From positions 489,558-553,557 of the forward strand of contig JAHBTS010000002.1 of the NCBI GenBank assembly GCA_019638515.1: 64,000 nt of DNA. Reading direction: 5' to 3'. Within the stretch, counting starts at the first letter, position 1. Each line of letters opens with the position of its first letter. The notes beneath the pieces were generated by a model that saw only the letters and a program-made list of their open reading frames with translations, searched no databases and was not told where the DNA came from. A program made the position numbers and the translations under genes. Shown here one piece after another: positions 63,864 to 64,000 of this stretch. The DNA is from Chitinophagales bacterium. Its GTDB lineage: Bacteria > Bacteroidota > Bacteroidia > Chitinophagales > LD1.

Positions 63864-64000
63864 ATGTTTCTTTTTGAAGAAAATAACACCACCTTTTCGC
63901 CCAACCATTTAGTTACGCTAAAAAATGAACTGAATGCCATTTTAAATACTGCCGGCCAATCGGCAATTTTACTGAACTGCCAATTAGAAATTCGTTTTTT
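63864..64000 (+). CDS. Hypothetical protein, N-terminal part (cut by the window end)
   Basis: An ATG at 63864 opens a frame that runs to the end of the window: MFLFEENNTTFSPNHL, then VTLKNELNAILNTAGQSAIL. It has no signal peptide. TAtcTTTA upstream (63852-63859) is close to the promoter box. Too little is seen to name a family. Confidence 0.5.
   Translation, partial: MFLFEENNTTFSPNHLVTLKNELNAILNTAGQSAILLNCQLEIRF

Overview
The window is a stretch of bacterial chromosome from a member of the phylum Bacteroidota, probably of the Chitinophagia/Sphingobacteriia type; the genus cannot be fixed from the sequence alone. The evidence is the set of type IX secretion (T9SS) C-terminal sorting domains (six of type A and two gliding-motility type B tails), proteins with DUF721, DUF5606 and DUF983 domains that are common in this phylum, bacillithiol deacetylase BshB1, recurrent TAnnTTTG-like promoter boxes, and a tmRNA tag (GEQSYAMAA) of Bacteroidota style. 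Many genes start with GTG or TTG, or have an in-frame upstream extension that is not the real start.

Layout. 1-7 kb: a CoA-binding protein end, a dienoyl-CoA-reductase-like SDR, a UDP-galactopyranose-mutase-like flavoprotein, small lipoprotein and membrane proteins, DciA-like DUF721, a two-gene thioesterase/ketosynthase unit and NDH-2. 7-13 kb: a T9SS cargo protein, two lipocalin-like lipoproteins, rpmI-rplT without infC, the tmRNA gene facing dtd, and a second T9SS cargo of the same type. 13-26 kb: PaaN-like aldehyde dehydrogenase, enolase, a secreted beta-helix protein, an apparent operon gltX/GlmU-like/T9SS protein/queuosine-precursor transporter, polysaccharide deacetylase, YeiH-type transporter, DUF5606 protein and BshB1. 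26-37.5 kb: L,D-transpeptidase, a long PurF, a CoA-disulfide-reductase-rhodanese fusion, TPR protein, HtpG, BipA and DUF983.

37.7-51.4 kb is the accessory part. A 494-bp internally deleted IS4-like element lies at its left edge. The two ends of another copy of the same element lie at 48.85 and 51.40 kb, with a T9SS gene where the transposase core should be. Between them is a four-gene operon of large secreted repeat proteins: a WG-repeat protein with a DnaJ-like cysteine tail, a seven-repeat SBBP protein, an RCC1 protein with about seven repeats, and an 1815-residue protein with seven SBBP repeats plus an Ig-like array containing a 729-bp tandem duplication. This is the best candidate in the window for an undescribed system: an IS-bracketed surface-protein cassette.

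51.5-64 kb returns to ordinary genes: membrane acyltransferase, VOC lipoprotein, aspartate aminotransferase, LepA-SurE-GH3, then a His-rich secreted protein, a ZnuD-like TonB receptor and a lipoprotein that look like a metal-uptake locus, and a gliding-motility C-terminal protein. No tRNA, rRNA, CRISPR array, riboswitch or prophage was seen. All functional calls come from reading motifs by eye; no database search was run.
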